Origin: Lucifugimonas sp038150225
GTDB lineage: Bacteria > Chloroflexota > Dehalococcoidia > Lucifugimonadales > Lucifugimonadaceae
Assembly (NCBI GenBank): GCA_038150225.1
Contig: JAYQWG010000016.1
Coordinates: forward strand, 1-50,154
DNA: 50,154 nt
Reading direction: 5' to 3'
Every line of letters begins with the position of its first letter. Position 1 is the stretch's first letter. The notes beneath the pieces were generated by a model. The model did no database searches. It saw nothing but the letters and a program-made list of their open reading frames with translations, and had not been told where the DNA came from. This document shows, in pieces, positions 43,074 to 50,154 of the stretch. Made by a program: the position numbers and the translations under genes.

Positions 43074-44918
43074 TTGACTACTAAATCCCGACGCACATTC
43101 TCAACCCGTTTATCAGCGGTTCCACAAAAACCTGGCGTTTACATTCATCGCGACGCCAAAGGTGGCGTTTTGTACGTCGGGAAATCCTCGAGTCTACGTA
43201 ATCGGCTGCGATCGTACTTTGGCTCGAAAAAGAATCTGGACGCCAAAACGTTCGAACTTGTAAATCGCATTGCCGATTTCGAGTACATCGTCACCGAATC
43301 CGAACAAGAGGCGCTGCTACTTGAAAATTCTCTCATCAAGAAGCACAAACCTCGCTTTAACGTCCGCCTCAAGGATGACAAAACATATCCCTACATCAAA
43401 GTAGATCTCACTGAAGATTTCCCGCGCGTCTACGTTACTCGACGCACAGCAAACGACGGAGCGCGGTACTTCGGCCCGTTTGCCTCCGCAGGCAGTGTTC
43501 GAAAAACGCTTGATCTCCTGAAACGGCTGTTCCCGTACCGCTCCTGCACCAAGGCGATTACCGGGACCGACGACCGGCCTTGCCTTGAGTACCACATCAA
43601 GCGTTGCGTGGCGCCTTGCACCGGATATGCCTCGCAGGTCGATTACAAAGAGGTCATCGACCAGGTACTACTGTTCCTTGAAGGAAATACTAAAGAAGTA
43701 GTGTCAGCCCTCGAATCAGCGATGCTTGAAGCCTCAGAGTCACTGGAATTTGAGAGAGCGGGAGCACTACGAGACAGACTCCGAGCAATAGAACGGGTCT
43801 ACGAGGGCCAAAAGGTTGTGGGGCTCGGAAAAGAAAACCTCGATGTGATAGGTGCAGCATTTGGGGGCGAAGAAGCCTGGGTGGAAGTATTTTTCGTTCG
43901 ACACGGAAATCTGACCGGGCGAGACCATTTCACGATGACTGGAACACGTGACGAGAGTGGGAAAGAAATTCTTGAGCGTTTCATCGAGCAGTTTTACTCG
44001 TCTGCTTCTCATGTTCCGCGGAGCATCCTGACCCCTGAAGATGTTGATGCCGAAGGAAAGATTGTCGATTGGTTGCGCGATCGTCGGGAGGGTCCTGTAG
44101 ATATTTCAGTTCCTCAGCGAGGCGCAAAGCGTCGGCTGATGCAAATGGTCACTGATAACGCTTCGCAAGGCCTAGAACAGCTCAAACTGAAGTGGATTTC
44201 AGACACTGACCGTATGGAATCAGCAATGTACGAACTCCAGGAACAGCTCAATTTGTCGGATCTTCCTCACCGAATTGAGTGCTACGACGTTTCTCATATC
44301 CAGGGAACAAACACCGTCGCGAGCATGTCTGTGTTCCAGGACGGCAAACCTCTGTCACGCGATTACCGCAGATTCAAGATCAAGACCCATGATGGAAACG
44401 ACGACTTCGCATCAATGAGAGAAGTATTGACCCGCAGGTTCAAGCGCTTAAAGCACGCGAAAGAAGGTGGTGAGGAGAGCGCAAGCTTCGCGGCTGTGCC
44501 AGACCTGGTACTTATTGACGGCGGCAAAGGCCAACTCTCATCTGCGGTCGAGGCGATGCTGCATCTCGGCTTACAGGACATTCAGCTTGCGTCGATTGCC
44601 AAACGAGAGGAAGAAATCTTCCTACCGGAGCTCGCTGAGCCTGTGATCATGCCTCGCAACTCTCAAGCATTGTTCTTGTTGCAGAGGGCAAGGGACGAAG
44701 CACACAGGTTAGCGATTACGTTCCATCGAAATTTACGAGGTAAGTCATCTGTAAAGTCGGCTCTAGACCTTGTTCCGGGAATAGGACCCAAACGACGGAA
44801 GGTGCTGATCAAAACATTCGGCTCGGTCAAGGGGATTCGTGAAGCGAGTGAGGATGATCTAGCTGCGGCGCCTGGCATGACTAAGAAACTCGCCATCCAA
44901 ATAAAGGAACACCTCTAA
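43074..44918 (+). CDS. uvrC: UvrABC excinuclease subunit C
   Basis: 614 residues from the TTG at 43074. A GTG at 43056 would add six residues but lies in a terminator hairpin. The GIY-YIG nuclease domain starts KPGVYIHRDAKGGVLYVGKS. The UVR segment is LEFERAGALRDRLRAI. The central RNase-H-like nuclease includes ECYDVSHIQGTN and LVLIDGGKGQLSSA. Two helix-hairpin-helix motifs close it (LVPGIGPKRRKVLIKTFGSV and AAPGMTKKLAIQI). UvrC makes both incisions in nucleotide-excision repair. uvrA and uvrB are not in the window. Confidence 0.94.
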   Translation: MTTKSRRTFSTRLSAVPQKPGVYIHRDAKGGVLYVGKSSSLRNRLRSYFGSKKNLDAKTFELVNRIADFEYIVTESEQEALLLENSLIKKHKPRFNVRLKDDKTYPYIKVDLTEDFPRVYVTRRTANDGARYFGPFASAGSVRKTLDLLKRLFPYRSCTKAITGTDDRPCLEYHIKRCVAPCTGYASQVDYKEVIDQVLLFLEGNTKEVVSALESAMLEASESLEFERAGALRDRLRAIERVYEGQKVVGLGKENLDVIGAAFGGEEAWVEVFFVRHGNLTGRDHFTMTGTRDESGKEILERFIEQFYSSASHVPRSILTPEDVDAEGKIVDWLRDRREGPVDISVPQRGAKRRLMQMVTDNASQGLEQLKLKWISDTDRMESAMYELQEQLNLSDLPHRIECYDVSHIQGTNTVASMSVFQDGKPLSRDYRRFKIKTHDGNDDFASMREVLTRRFKRLKHAKEGGEESASFAAVPDLVLIDGGKGQLSSAVEAMLHLGLQDIQLASIAKREEEIFLPELAEPVIMPRNSQALFLLQRARDEAHRLAITFHRNLRGKSSVKSALDLVPGIGPKRRKVLIKTFGSVKGIREASEDDLAAAPGMTKKLAIQIKEHL

Positions 44919-44924
44919 ATCTCA

Positions 44925-45896
44925 ATGCTCGCTATTGGATTTACATCATACGGCAAGGTCGAACTGCAGGACGTGCCACGTCCTGCCCTTCGGGAAGACA
45001 CGGATGCGATCGTGCTTGTTACGACTGCCGCAATCGGTCCTTGGGATGTTGATCGCTACGAAAGCACTTCGACTTCCCCCGTGATTCCAGGCGGAGAGTT
45101 CTCGGGGATTATCGTTGAGATCGGATCGAAGGTCTCAAACTTCGAACTAGATGACCTGGTTTCAAATACGGTCCAAATTGGCGGCATTCGAACCTCAAAC
45201 TTTTTGTTCGGCACCAATTATCTTGCTGGAGGGCATGCCGAGTACGTCCGGGTACCGCAAGCCGATAATTCACTCATAAAAATCTCTGCCGCTGCTGAAG
45301 AACGTTCACTAATGGCGGGTGGAACGGTTGGTCTGGGTATGAAAGCCGCCTCTGCCGCAATCGAGCATTTGCGGCACGGATCAATAACTGTGTACGGAGC
45401 TAATCCGATCGCAATCTCGATGTTGTCAGCTCTCGACTCATCCGACAAAGGGTTGAAAAATCGCGTCAATCTTGTGGAATCGCACGATGCACGCCGAACT
45501 CTCGGATCACGATATGTCAACGCCACGGTCGAAAGCGTGGATGCGTTACCGGAAGGTACATGTGGTCTGGCAGTAATTCCCGACGTTGCTCATCCTGATA
45601 TTGGAGCGTACGTCGAGCACGCCTATCGATACTGTGATTTGCTGCTGATCGCGGAACCATATGGACTCACACGCCTAGATCAACTGGGGCATAAGCTCCC
45701 AACTTTAAGAACCATTACCTCGGTTCAATGGCCGTCTGCCAGTGAAGCACAGAAAATCGCGTACTCGATACAGGTTCGGAAGCTTGAGCTAACGCCACTC
45801 GTCTCACACGTAGTGCCGTTGGACGAAGCACAATCTGCCTACGAGATGTCAGCAAACAGATCAGCGGGAGTCCAGCAGGTGCTCCTGAAACCGTAA
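44925..45896 (+). CDS. Zinc-less medium-chain dehydrogenase/reductase-like protein
   Basis: 323 residues with the MDR two-domain layout. At the catalytic zinc site CGSD is replaced by IGPWD (37-41) and GHE by GGE (56-58). The four-cysteine structural lobe is gone, although the following GGHAEYVRVPQADNSL is of zinc-ADH type. The Rossmann loop is ITVYGANPIAISML, without the usual GxGxxG. It probably lost zinc, and perhaps tight NAD binding. It starts six bases after uvrC and so shares its transcript. Function unknown. Confidence 0.75.
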   Translation: MLAIGFTSYGKVELQDVPRPALREDTDAIVLVTTAAIGPWDVDRYESTSTSPVIPGGEFSGIIVEIGSKVSNFELDDLVSNTVQIGGIRTSNFLFGTNYLAGGHAEYVRVPQADNSLIKISAAAEERSLMAGGTVGLGMKAASAAIEHLRHGSITVYGANPIAISMLSALDSSDKGLKNRVNLVESHDARRTLGSRYVNATVESVDALPEGTCGLAVIPDVAHPDIGAYVEHAYRYCDLLLIAEPYGLTRLDQLGHKLPTLRTITSVQWPSASEAQKIAYSIQVRKLELTPLVSHVVPLDEAQSAYEMSANRSAGVQQVLLKP

Positions 45897-45902
45897 GAAC
45901 GA

Positions 45903-46697
45903 TTACTCGGGTGATTTTGCAGGTGCAAAGTTCCGAGGTGGTTCTGGAGCTGGCTTGCCTTCAGCAGCTTGAAGTGCTGCCACTAATTGACGACGTGCCC
46001 AGAGAATAGTTAACGCCGCATCGAGATTGGCGAGAGTTTCTGGAAGCGAAATCGTCCCGTCCGGCAATTTGAGTTCAATGCGGTCAACAAGATCAACAGC
46101 TTGACCGGGTTGCACGTCGGTGCCTTCTGCGATTGTCGGCTTCGTGCTGCTTTCCGTTCGACGCACAGGCTCTTGACCAGCTACCGCGGCCTCAGACACT
46201 GACTTGTTTACCTGCGGTTGCTCTGCGAACAAACTGTCCGTTTGCAAAAAACCTCTGACTTCTCCGAACAACCTATCTAAGAGAGCAAACCGCCGGGTTA
46301 CCTCTGCCCGATCGGCACCTGTCAACTCTTCTAGGACGACTGCGAGTTGCTCAGGTGTGTACGGCTCACTGCCGAGACGCTGGGCTAACGAGTTGAATAA
46401 AGCGACGTTATTCGCCAATGTCTCTTTAGCATCTTCAGCCTCTTTCGCGGAAAGTGGGGTCACTGCGCGTAGTCCATCCCTGGTGACACGGATTCTCGAT
46501 CGCCCTGCGGCGACACCCCACATTCGCAGCGCACCCAGTCGGGCCGAGAAGGCGCCACCACGCTCGGACATTCCCAAAGTACGAGCTAGACCTTGTCGAG
46601 ATATTTCGCCTGCGTATTCACGTGCAATTTTCCGTCCGAGACCGATGCTTTCGTCGAGCCCAATTTCGGGATATTCAAATTCACCTAGTTTTGCCAT
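45903..46697 (-). CDS. Unknown protein with winged-helix-like N-terminal region
   Basis: 264 residues from the ATG at 46697 (a TTG four codons upstream is possible). The first ~75 residues look like a winged helix: EISRQGLARTLGMSERGGAFSARLGALRMWGVAAG, then RIRVTRDGLRAV as the wing. The middle (75-150) is helical and rich in Leu/Ala, and a variable, Ser/Thr/Pro-rich part precedes a last helical section (about 215-250). It resembles small archaeal/bacterial DNA-binding proteins of uncertain family, and I do not give a name. A non-coding region with repeated words and a 15-base palindrome lies upstream of its start. Confidence 0.6.
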   Translation of the reverse strand: MAKLGEFEYPEIGLDESIGLGRKIAREYAGEISRQGLARTLGMSERGGAFSARLGALRMWGVAAGRSRIRVTRDGLRAVTPLSAKEAEDAKETLANNVALFNSLAQRLGSEPYTPEQLAVVLEELTGADRAEVTRRFALLDRLFGEVRGFLQTDSLFAEQPQVNKSVSEAAVAGQEPVRRTESSTKPTIAEGTDVQPGQAVDLVDRIELKLPDGTISLPETLANLDAALTILWARRQLVAALQAAEGKPAPEPPRNFAPAKSPE

Positions 46698-46770
46698 TTT
46701 GTATTCCAAAAGCGCTTATTTGACCGGAGAGGACGATTGACTGCCCCTGAGACACCCAGAACATCAATCG

Positions 46771-46785
46771 GCGTTTTCAAAACGC
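46771..46785. promoter_or_regulatory. Perfect 15-base palindrome upstream of the winged-helix-like gene
   Basis: GCGTTTTCAAAACGC is symmetric about one central base and lies 74 bases before the ATG at 46697. Position and size fit an operator for the neighbouring DNA-binding-like protein. Confidence 0.45.
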
Positions 46786-47028
46786 TATTTTGGATGAAAT
46801 TTCATAATTAGTACCGGCATATTTCTGCATATTGCGCTGTCATACCAGCGTATTTGCCTTATTTTGCGCCGCACTTGCGCTCCAGGTCAAGCGATTTACT
46901 GGCGTGTATGCCGAAACCATGAATTGGTCACCTTTTACCGGTTATTCGAACTTGTGGAAGGTGTATTTCAAAGGCGCTACGCTGCCTGGCGGAAGGTCCT
47001 TGATATCGATCTGGGTGACACACGATCT

Positions 47029-47083
47029 TTGGAGTGAACTGCGGCGTATTCGCGTACCCGCCAGTAGATCTCATCTGAGAAAC
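47029..47083 (+). repeat. 55-base repeat, left copy at the assembly gap
   Basis: Identical to 47184-47238. It ends exactly where the run of N begins. The most likely reading is an unmerged contig overlap. Confidence 0.95.
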
Positions 47084-47183
47084 NNNNNNNNNNNNNNNNN
47101 NNNNNNNNNNNNNNNNNNNNNNNNNNNNNNNNNNNNNNNNNNNNNNNNNNNNNNNNNNNNNNNNNNNNNNNNNNNNNNNNNNN
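47084..47183. other. Assembly gap, 100 N
   Basis: Exactly 100 unknown bases, the usual filler for a gap of unknown size. Both flanks carry the same 55 bases, so the real gap may be zero or negative in length. Confidence 0.98.
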
Positions 47184-47238
47184 TTGGAGTGAACTGCGGC
47201 GTATTCGCGTACCCGCCAGTAGATCTCATCTGAGAAAC
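47184..47238 (+). repeat. 55-base repeat, right copy at the assembly gap
   Basis: Identical to 47029-47083 and begins exactly where the run of N ends. Confidence 0.95.
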
Positions 47239-47752
47239 TCCGGGAATATGGAATGATTCCGGCGCATTTATTCGAAGGCCCAAGCCTTTTATGGAGCACA
47301 ACCGCATAGTTACATCGATATATAGAGGTCCTGGAGTGATCTGTAGGAGGCACTCTCACTCCCGTCATAAGCAACGTTGCTCGGGCTAGTGCACGGATAA
47401 CCAACGGATCGCATACTCATCTACGCAATACGACCTCCGGGTATCACAAAAAAGCGCAATTTTCGGACACTGAATATTTAAGCTCTCACGCGTGCGTTCT
47501 ATCTTTTGTATTCAATATGTCCGAGCCAGCGATATCCACGGATATTACTACGGCGTAATTAGAAATTGATTACAGCGTATTTAGCGTTATTGTTTGCATG
47601 TAATCTTGATGTAAGAAACGCTATTCCAAACTGGATTTCTCAAAATGAGATTTTTCGCTTTTTTTGCATATCTCGTAGACCGACAGGACCTCACACGGTC
47701 CAAATATCCGCGGCACGACTACTGCAATTTTGCGCGGAAAACCGGACACAAA

Positions 47753-47796
47753 AAGACCACGATCCAGAGTCGCGGTCGCTCCAAATTCGTGGTCTT
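47753..47796 (-). terminator. Terminator of the NfeD-SPFH operon
   Basis: On the minus strand the stem AAGACCACGA/TCGTGGTCTT (10 pairs) encloses a 24-base partly paired loop and is followed by TTT. It lies 27 bases after the SPFH stop. Confidence 0.75.
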
Positions 47797-47822
47797 CGGC
47801 AACGTCGATATGACGTCACCTG

Positions 47823-48668
47823 TTAATCGTCGTCGGCGTCGATCATCCCACCAATGTTGCCGAGCATTTTTGTTAGCTCCAGGGGCAACACGAACTTGGT
47901 TGATTCAGACATGCCTAGATCCTTCAGCGCTTGGACATACTGAAGTGTCATAGTGTTGGTACCGATTCCCTTCGCAACGTCTTGAATGTGTTGCAAAGCA
48001 TCGGAATAACCCTGCGCTCGGAGCTTGGCCGCCTGTCGATCACCTTCTGCCCTTTGGATCTCTGCCTCACGCTCACCTTCTGCGCGAAGGATTGCAGATT
48101 GCTTCTCACCCTCGGCAACAGTAATCGCCGCTTGCTTTGTTCCGTCCGCTTCCAGCACAACGGCTCGACGAACACGCTCTGCAGACATTTGGCGATTCAT
48201 CGCTTCTTGAATGTCTCTCGGAGGATCGATTTCTCGGATCTCGACGTTGGTGACCTTGATACCCCATCGCTCGGTTTCGGCATCAAGCCTGGATCGGATG
48301 AGCTCGTTTATTCGATCTCGTTGAGACAGAACATCATCGAGATCAATATCACCAATCACAGCTCGCAAGGTCGTGGTCGCTAGACCCACTACTGCCGAGG
48401 TGTAGTTCTCAACCTCAAGTACAGCCTTGTCTGCATCATTGAGATTGACTCTCATGTAAACAAGGAAATCGATCTCAATAGGTGCGTTGTCCTTCGTAAT
48501 GTTCGTTTGCCTCGGAATATCGAGGACAGTGACACGAGTGTCGATTTTCTGAATCTGATGAATGATCGGTAGTGAAATTACGATGCCTGGTCCCTTCATT
48601 CCTTCAAACGAACCAAACCGGAACCGAGCTACCCGCTCGTAATCTCGCACGAAGTTGATAATTGCCAT
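47823..48668 (-). CDS. SPFH/stomatin-like protein (slipin), without N-terminal membrane helix
   Basis: 281 residues. The stomatin core is clear: VARFRFGSFEGMKGPG, then TVLDIPRQTNITKDNAPIEID, the SVVGL..TTLRAVIGDIDLDDVLSQRDRIN block, WGIKVTNVEIREIDPP, and an Ala/Glu-rich coiled coil (165-225). Slipins usually have a hydrophobic helix before the core; here only about ten residues (AIINFVRDYE) precede it. The ATG has an AGGAGG ribosome site five bases away, so the start is secure. It follows the NfeD gene by 49 bases. It presumably forms rings that work with NfeD at the membrane. Confidence 0.88.
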   Translation of the reverse strand: MAIINFVRDYERVARFRFGSFEGMKGPGIVISLPIIHQIQKIDTRVTVLDIPRQTNITKDNAPIEIDFLVYMRVNLNDADKAVLEVENYTSAVVGLATTTLRAVIGDIDLDDVLSQRDRINELIRSRLDAETERWGIKVTNVEIREIDPPRDIQEAMNRQMSAERVRRAVVLEADGTKQAAITVAEGEKQSAILRAEGEREAEIQRAEGDRQAAKLRAQGYSDALQHIQDVAKGIGTNTMTLQYVQALKDLGMSESTKFVLPLELTKMLGNIGGMIDADDD

Positions 48669-48717
48669 ATTGCCTCCTGGTTATCCGTGACTCTTTAGAA
48701 CATCCTCAAACTAGAGA

Positions 48718-50118
48718 TCAGGTTACTGACGAGCCTCCTTGATCATCTGATATGCGTCTGACGGTGAGTGTGTTCCCATCAACAGCGATTACTTCGACTT
48801 CGTCACCTACGTTGATTTCACCAGACTGATCCTCCACCACCCCAGTCCAACGCTCTCCATGCACGAGAACCTCGCCTGCCGGGGACAGAGCAACCGTGAC
48901 AGTGCCAATCGACCCGACGATATTCGATGCACTTTGATATCCCTCATAGGCAGGAATATTTTTAGTTTCTCGAATGAAATATCCTAACCACAACACCAAT
49001 ATAAGAATTGCGGCACTAATCGAGCTTATCAACCATCTGTTTACGATCGGCGCATCACCTGGGATACGTTCAATTCCGAAGAAACCGACGAAAAATATGC
49101 CACCAAGAATGAGTGCAATCGCCCCGGCAACACCGAAATAACCCACCCCTGGTGCTGTTGATTCCAAATAGAACAAGAGCATTGCAAGCGCAACAAGTGC
49201 GATTCCTGCCCATGAGAACGGGAGTTGTCCTACACCGGCCCACCCAAGGATCAGGAACAATGCCCCGAGAGTACCCGGAACCCATGTGCCAGGGTTCCAG
49301 AGCTCAACGATGATGCCTAATCCGCCCAACGAAATCAGAAGAAACGCAATGTCGGGTGATGAAACAAATGAGAGAAGCCGTTCCAGTAGCGAGAACTCCA
49401 CTTCCGAAATCATTAGATCATTGAAATCGAGCACCTGACCGTCAAATAATTCAGCGTATTCAGCATCTGATAATTGGCTAATCACATCGTCAAAATCAAC
49501 CGCCAAAAAATCGGCTATTGAATCATCGACGGCTTGCTCGGCAGAGAAAGATTTTGCGGAGAAAACCGTGCTCTCGAGCGCGCTTATATTGCGTTCTCGG
49601 GACTCCGCAATACTCCTGATGAGCGCAGCAGCATCTTGATTTGCCTTGCGCTCAAGAGTGTCGGGGAGCTCCCCTCCGCTCGCATCGACAACAGATGCAG
49701 CGCCAATGTTGGTTGCAGGTGACATCGCAAGAACATCGGCTGACGCGCCAACAAACGTACCCGCACTTGCCGCCTGAGCACCCTCAGGGCCGACGTATAC
49801 AGCCACAGGCACCTCGGAGCCCATGATTGCTTCCACAATGTCCCTTGTAGCGTCAAGAAGCCCGCCAGGAGTATCGAGGGTGATAACAATCAGGTCTGCT
49901 TTCTCAGATTCCGCAAAGTCAACAACTCTCTCAACGTAGCCAGCAACTACAGAGTCGATAGCTGTATCAACCTTGGCTCGGACTATCAGAGGGTTTTCGG
50001 ATTGTGCGGATACATGGCTCTGATTGATCTGAGTTGAAAAAATTCCAACGACAACCATCGTCAGGGCCACTACGAACCTGATACTTGAAGCGATTAGTTG
50101 TCTACTACGCGCTTGCAT
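48718..50118 (-). CDS. NfeD-type membrane serine protease (ClpP-like domain)
   Basis: 466 residues. A signal or anchor segment (12-38) is followed by a ClpP/crotonase-fold protease domain: DTPGGLLDATRDIV, then AQAASAGT with the catalytic Ser S118, and ERKANQDAAALIRS with the catalytic Lys K158. Four to five transmembrane helices (about 255-380) follow, and the NfeD OB-fold soluble domain ends the protein (395-460). Archaeal homologues cleave the C-terminus of their stomatin partner; the SPFH gene here is next in the operon. ATG start near the right edge; the gene is complete. Confidence 0.9.
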   Translation of the reverse strand: MQARSRQLIASSIRFVVALTMVVVGIFSTQINQSHVSAQSENPLIVRAKVDTAIDSVVAGYVERVVDFAESEKADLIVITLDTPGGLLDATRDIVEAIMGSEVPVAVYVGPEGAQAASAGTFVGASADVLAMSPATNIGAASVVDASGGELPDTLERKANQDAAALIRSIAESRERNISALESTVFSAKSFSAEQAVDDSIADFLAVDFDDVISQLSDAEYAELFDGQVLDFNDLMISEVEFSLLERLLSFVSSPDIAFLLISLGGLGIIVELWNPGTWVPGTLGALFLILGWAGVGQLPFSWAGIALVALAMLLFYLESTAPGVGYFGVAGAIALILGGIFFVGFFGIERIPGDAPIVNRWLISSISAAILILVLWLGYFIRETKNIPAYEGYQSASNIVGSIGTVTVALSPAGEVLVHGERWTGVVEDQSGEINVGDEVEVIAVDGNTLTVRRISDDQGGSSVT

Positions 50119-50154
50119 ACAAACTCGGACCTTTTTTTGTCACCGCACCCGCAT

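Larger units (their letters stand above)
46812..47583. repeat. Degenerate TACxGGCGTATTT-like words, about seven copies
   Basis: Related 12-13-base words, all on the plus strand, at about 46812, 46843, 46897, 47040 (again at 47195 through the duplicated flank), 47257, 47549 and 47571. Spacings are irregular (31 to >100 bases). All share a GGCGTATT-like core, with one to three differences each. The array is found only in this non-coding stretch as far as I can see. Confidence 0.4.
46698..47822. other. 1.1 kb non-coding stretch with repeats and an assembly gap
   Basis: No credible gene on either strand; the longest plus-strand frame spans unknown bases, and other frames are short and lack family features. 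It holds a 15-base palindrome (46771-46785), about seven degenerate copies of a TACxGGCGTATTT-like word, the 100-base gap with its 55-base flanks, and a terminator at the right end. No tRNA, tmRNA, RNase P or SRP RNA was recognised. Confidence 0.7.

Noticed and set aside
46832..47233. A plus-strand open frame running through the unknown bases
   Set aside because: Its length depends on the 100 N, and the parts outside have no family features.
47029..47238. The 55-base repeats as ends of an insertion sequence or CRISPR units
   Set aside because: They sit exactly at the edges of the gap, there are only two copies and no transposase or cas gene is near. An assembly overlap explains them better.
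1..50154. CRISPR arrays, toxin-antitoxin pairs, or defence islands
   Set aside because: No regularly spaced repeats, and no small paired genes or defence-type helicases, nucleases or reverse transcriptases were seen in any frame.

Overview
The window looks like chromosomal DNA from a marine Chloroflexota of the SAR202/Dehalococcoidia type. This is inferred, not proven. The grounds are mid-range base composition, a futalosine-type menaquinone pathway, an enolase-superfamily enzyme, HpcH/HpaI aldolases and an Ldh2-type dehydrogenase close together, a prolipoprotein transferase but no outer-membrane genes, and no mobile elements. A run of 100 N at 47084-47183 with identical 55-base flanks shows a scaffolded, probably metagenomic or single-cell, assembly. 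Several genes appear to start with TTG (first receiver, tetR, ubiD, MFS, nuclease, Ldh2, recJ).

Layout. 1-681: the end of one receiver domain and a complete single-domain receiver. 684-8492 (minus): one tightly packed operon, tetR-ubiA-ubiX-ubiD-mqnE-mqnA-mqnC-mqnD, covering most of futalosine menaquinone synthesis, with a 24-base palindrome just upstream of tetR that is a good autoregulatory operator. 8631-17032: SMP-30 hydrolase, mutL, two tandem MFS exporters, a threonine/serine dehydratase, an unknown protein, and a class 2 pyrD whose conserved N-terminus has no normal start codon. 17055-21586 (minus): SRAP protein, membrane-anchored nuclease-like protein, MFS, HAD phosphatase and ribokinase, closely spaced. 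21630-31430: genes for sugar-acid or hydroxyacid metabolism (epimerase, two aldolases, Ldh2 dehydrogenase, zinc alcohol dehydrogenase, Gfo/Idh oxidoreductase, enolase-superfamily enzyme), interrupted by a RimK ligase plus retropepsin-like protease pair and an odd P-loop kinase. 31572-31768: tRNA-Arg and tRNA-His. 31859-46697: mostly housekeeping genes (pepA, mtaB, fabF, recJ, lgt, xer recombinase, uvrC) mixed with lineage-type genes: a metallo-beta-lactamase-fold protein lacking metal ligands, a cytidylate-kinase-like protein, a tail-anchored small protein and a zinc-less MDR protein. 46698-47822: a 1.1 kb non-coding stretch with a degenerate repeated word and the assembly gap. 47823-50118 (minus): an NfeD membrane protease and its SPFH partner.

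How they work together. The menaquinone operon makes the respiratory quinone from chorismate. The 21.6-31.4 kb genes look like a set for oxidising and cleaving sugar acids or related hydroxyacids. MutL, UvrC, RecJ, SRAP and the Xer recombinase form a scattered DNA-maintenance set. The most unusual signals are proteins that keep a fold but lose catalytic residues (nuclease, metallo-beta-lactamase, P-loop kinase, MDR protein), the start-less pyrD, the promoter/palindrome/small-ORF unit ahead of the metallo-beta-lactamase gene, and the repeat-bearing non-coding stretch.
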